Positions 7,079 to 8,473 of a DNA stretch of 8,473 bases are shown here, in pieces. This DNA comes from Candidatus Njordarchaeum guaymasense (GTDB lineage Archaea; Asgardarchaeota; Njordarchaeia; Njordarchaeales; Njordarchaeaceae). Within the stretch, counting starts at the first letter, position 1, and each line of letters opens with the position of its first letter. Where the stretch lies: the NCBI GenBank assembly GCA_030587605.1, contig JAUQYT010000353.1, positions 1-8,473 on the forward strand. Direction: 5' to 3'. The translations under genes were made by a program, and so were the position numbers. Below the pieces are notes generated by a model that did not search any database, was not told where the DNA came from, and saw only the letters and a list, made by a program, of their open reading frames with translations.

Positions 7079-7348
7079 CTACCTCCCACGATTGGCGGTT
7101 CTTCTGGATTCTAGTGCTCCGTATGGGCACGCGTCTACGCATACTCCGCACTTGTCGCAACCATCTGAGAAACTGATTGTGATCCCTTCCTCCCCTTCAG
7201 AGAAATCATTAACGTGAACTTGGATTGCGGCCTTGGAAGGATTAAACACTCCTATTCGTGTAAATGAGCACTCAAGCTGGCACCTCAAGCAACCCGTGCA
7301 TCTCTCACTATGCGTGACTATTTCCAGTGCTCCTTTCACTGCACTCAA
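7079..7348 (-). CDS. Small ferredoxin-like subunit with two [4Fe-4S] clusters
   Basis: The 89-residue protein has two CxxCxxCxxxC sets: Cys17, 20, 23, 27 and Cys64, 67, 70, 74, the second followed by Pro as in bacterial-type ferredoxins. Each set should contribute to one [4Fe-4S] cluster. The spacer between them (28-63) is longer than in small 2[4Fe-4S] ferredoxins and resembles electron-transfer subunits of molybdenum and tungsten enzymes. It lies 9 nt upstream of the oxidoreductase on the same strand, so it probably accepts its electrons. A stop codon three codons upstream limits the start to TTG 7348 or GTG 7339; neither has a strong ribosome site. Two TATA-like elements precede it: AATTAAAG at about 7371-7378 would give a nearly leaderless mRNA from 7348, and CTTTATATG at 7448-7456 a leader of about 80 nt. 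Confidence 0.9.
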   Translation of the reverse strand: MSAVKGALEIVTHSERCTGCLRCQLECSFTRIGVFNPSKAAIQVHVNDFSEGEEGITISFSDGCDKCGVCVDACPYGALESRRTANRGR

Positions 7349-7412
7349 AATGGATCAACGCCTCACAAGGCTTTAATTGAACCTAGTGGATTCTTACTGC
7401 CTGGACTTTTTA

Positions 7413-7424
7413 GCTCATATGAGC
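7413..7424. promoter_or_regulatory. Perfect 12-bp palindrome, candidate operator of the ferredoxin-oxidoreductase operon
   Basis: GCTCATATGAGC is its own reverse complement. It lies at the position expected for the transcript start (near 7425) of the leftward TATA-like element at 7448-7456, where a bound dimeric repressor would block initiation. No second copy was noticed in the window. Confidence 0.35.
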
Positions 7425-7447
7425 GACTAGTGATCTCTGCATCACAT

Positions 7448-7456
7448 CATATAAAG
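7448..7456 (-). promoter_or_regulatory. Candidate TATA box for the ferredoxin-oxidoreductase operon
   Basis: On the minus strand CTTTATATG is one of the best TATA-like matches in the window. It would start transcription near 7425, at the edge of the palindrome at 7413-7424. Read on the plus strand, CATATAAAG could also serve the gene at 7576, with a leader of about 100 nt. Confidence 0.45.
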
Positions 7457-7575
7457 ATTCTCAAACCTCATCATTTACGTGAGCCGTTCGATCAACTGCT
7501 TGAGAATCTCGTTAACGATATTAGCAGGGAGTTCTAATAGTCACTAAAGTAGATCAGCAAAAGTGGTAGCGAGGC

Positions 7576-7791
7576 ATGAGAGGAACACCGAGGCCGGAAA
7601 AGGAAGTTCTGCACTGCAAGGATTGTCCAAGATGGTATGGCGCCGAAGACGAGGAACTCGGCCCTTGCAGCATAAAGCACGCGAGAGGAGACAAGAAATA
7701 CATTACCCAGGGATTCCACGAATGCGATGAACCAGAACAAATAAAATGGTTTGAAGAACAGAAGAAGACTTACAAAAAGAAGATCCCCTAG
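7576..7791 (+). CDS. Small Cys/His-rich hypothetical protein, probable metal binder
   Basis: The 71-residue protein has HCKDCPRWYG (13-22), GPCSIKH (29-35) and FHECDEPEQIKWF (47-59). Cys14, Cys17, Cys31 and Cys50, together with His35 or His48, could bind zinc or an iron-sulfur centre. The C-terminus is charged and lysine-rich (KKTYKKKIP). I do not recognise a named family; the dense motifs and good codon structure argue for a real conserved gene. An in-frame TAG at 7567-7569 makes ATG 7576 the earliest start; GCGAGGC just before it is only a weak ribosome site. It is divergent from the ferredoxin gene, about 225 bp away, and 96 bp before the GNAT gene on the same strand. Function unknown; a redox or metal link to the neighbouring Fe-S genes is only suggested by position. 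Confidence 0.75.
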   Translation: MRGTPRPEKEVLHCKDCPRWYGAEDEELGPCSIKHARGDKKYITQGFHECDEPEQIKWFEEQKKTYKKKIP

Positions 7792-7887
7792 ACTACACTA
7801 TCGTTGTCATCGTGGCTGGTTCCAAGTAAAAGGTTCTCTCATTGCAGTTAGTTGTATCAGTAAGGGTTGAGAGGAGAAGCCGCTGTA

Positions 7888-8473
7888 ATGGCATGGTTCT
7901 CTATCCGCAAATCCAGTCTAGACGACGCGGATTTCGCATTCCGCATAACGGAGACTGAAGGCTGGGGCTACTCGAAGAACGACTTTACATCAATGTTGAA
8001 GGCGGGCTTCGGCAGCCACTTCATTGCTGAAGAGAATGAAGGAAAGCGCAGAATCGGCATGATTTCAGCCTACAACTATGGGGGTAAGCTCGGTTGGATC
8101 GGCAACGTCGTCGTTTTGAAAGAGTTCAGGCAAAGAGGAGTAGCCACTGTCCTCGTGAAGCATGCTGTGAAGCACCTCAGAACAGAGGGAATAAGAACGG
8201 TTAGACTCTACAGCTACTCGCACGCCGTGTCCCTCTACAAGAAACTCGGATTCACTAAAGAAGCGGCCGTCGGCGTTTTCTCAGCAACATCCGGTGAGAA
8301 CAGGTCACAGAACAACTGTAGGACAGCAAGCCACAAAGGCAGCCTTCTGACTGCAGACGAAGCCAACTTGCAGAAACTTTTCCAACTGGATGAGAAGTGT
8401 TTTGGTGCAGACAGGAGTAAGATGCTGACATCAATGATCCAAGACAAGAACGCAGCATGTTACGTTCAAGCCG
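7888..8473 (+). CDS. GNAT family N-acetyltransferase, C-terminus cut by window edge
   Basis: Starting at ATG 7888, 195 residues are open to the right edge. GAGGAGAA (7872-7879) provides a strong ribosome site 8 nt before the ATG. The GNAT fold is shown by the acetyl-CoA loop VVVLKEFRQRGVATVLVKHA (74-93) with the RxxGxA core (81-86), and by SLYKKLGF (115-122), the usual late motif. Residues 1-130 form a complete acetyltransferase domain. The chain continues with a linker and TADEANLQKLFQLDEKCFGADR (about 155-176), which looks like the start of a second domain, as in the YitH-like two-domain GNAT proteins. The acetylated substrate cannot be told. It is 96 bp after the small Cys/His protein and may be co-transcribed with it. 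Confidence 0.9.
   Translation, partial: MAWFSIRKSSLDDADFAFRITETEGWGYSKNDFTSMLKAGFGSHFIAEENEGKRRIGMISAYNYGGKLGWIGNVVVLKEFRQRGVATVLVKHAVKHLRTEGIRTVRLYSYSHAVSLYKKLGFTKEAAVGVFSATSGENRSQNNCRTASHKGSLLTADEANLQKLFQLDEKCFGADRSKMLTSMIQDKNAACYVQA

Noticed and set aside
7310..7537. 75-residue plus-strand open frame ending LLENLVNDISREF
   Set aside because: It begins antisense inside the ferredoxin gene and runs through that operon's promoter; no ribosome site or family seen.

Overview
The window looks archaeal. The genes read as archaeal families: a tungsten-type aldehyde:ferredoxin oxidoreductase, a compact DUF72 protein and a LAGLIDADG protein with N-terminal helix-turn-helix repeats. Arginine is often AGA/AGG, and several genes have TATA-like boxes about 25-30 bp before a plausible transcription start. 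Base composition is moderate, somewhat under 50% GC by eye. An anaerobic member of the Thermoproteota (for example a Bathyarchaeia-like lineage) would fit, but that placement is inference. No rRNA, tRNA, CRISPR array or insertion sequence was recognised.

Layout. 1-841 (minus): an amidohydrolase-2 family metallohydrolase whose C-terminus runs off the left edge. 842-1441: about 600 bp without an intact gene. It holds the promoter of that amidohydrolase and, at about 1132-1407, the decayed and internally deleted remains of a second amidohydrolase of the same kind. 1442-2611 (plus): a freestanding LAGLIDADG protein with two N-terminal HTH units. It converges on and overlaps a DUF72 gene at 2591-3283 (minus). 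3284-3945: a divergent TATA region, a frameshifted two-helix membrane protein gene (3407-3635) and a gene-free spacer. 3946-5124 (plus): an MFS transporter. 5159-7348 (minus): a two-gene operon of a small two-cluster ferredoxin followed by the aldehyde ferredoxin oxidoreductase. A possible hairpin shared with the MFS gene lies at its 3' end. 7576-7791 (plus): a 71-residue Cys/His-rich protein. 7888-8473 (plus): a GNAT acetyltransferase cut by the right edge.

How the genes work together. The clear functional unit is the ferredoxin plus oxidoreductase pair, which should oxidise an aldehyde or a similar substrate and pass electrons through the ferredoxin-like subunit. The oxidoreductase lacks one of the four cysteines that bind its own [4Fe-4S] cluster in the family: the third position is Asp287. 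The MFS exporter or importer next door is convergent, so any link to the oxidoreductase is only proximity. The left half of the window shows turnover: a gene remnant, a frameshifted gene and an endonuclease-like ORF within about 2.5 kb. I see no clearly new multi-gene system. The most unusual items are the Cys-to-Asp cluster site, the decayed paralogue, the HTH-HTH-LAGLIDADG protein, and a perfect 12-bp palindrome at the likely start of the oxidoreductase operon transcript.
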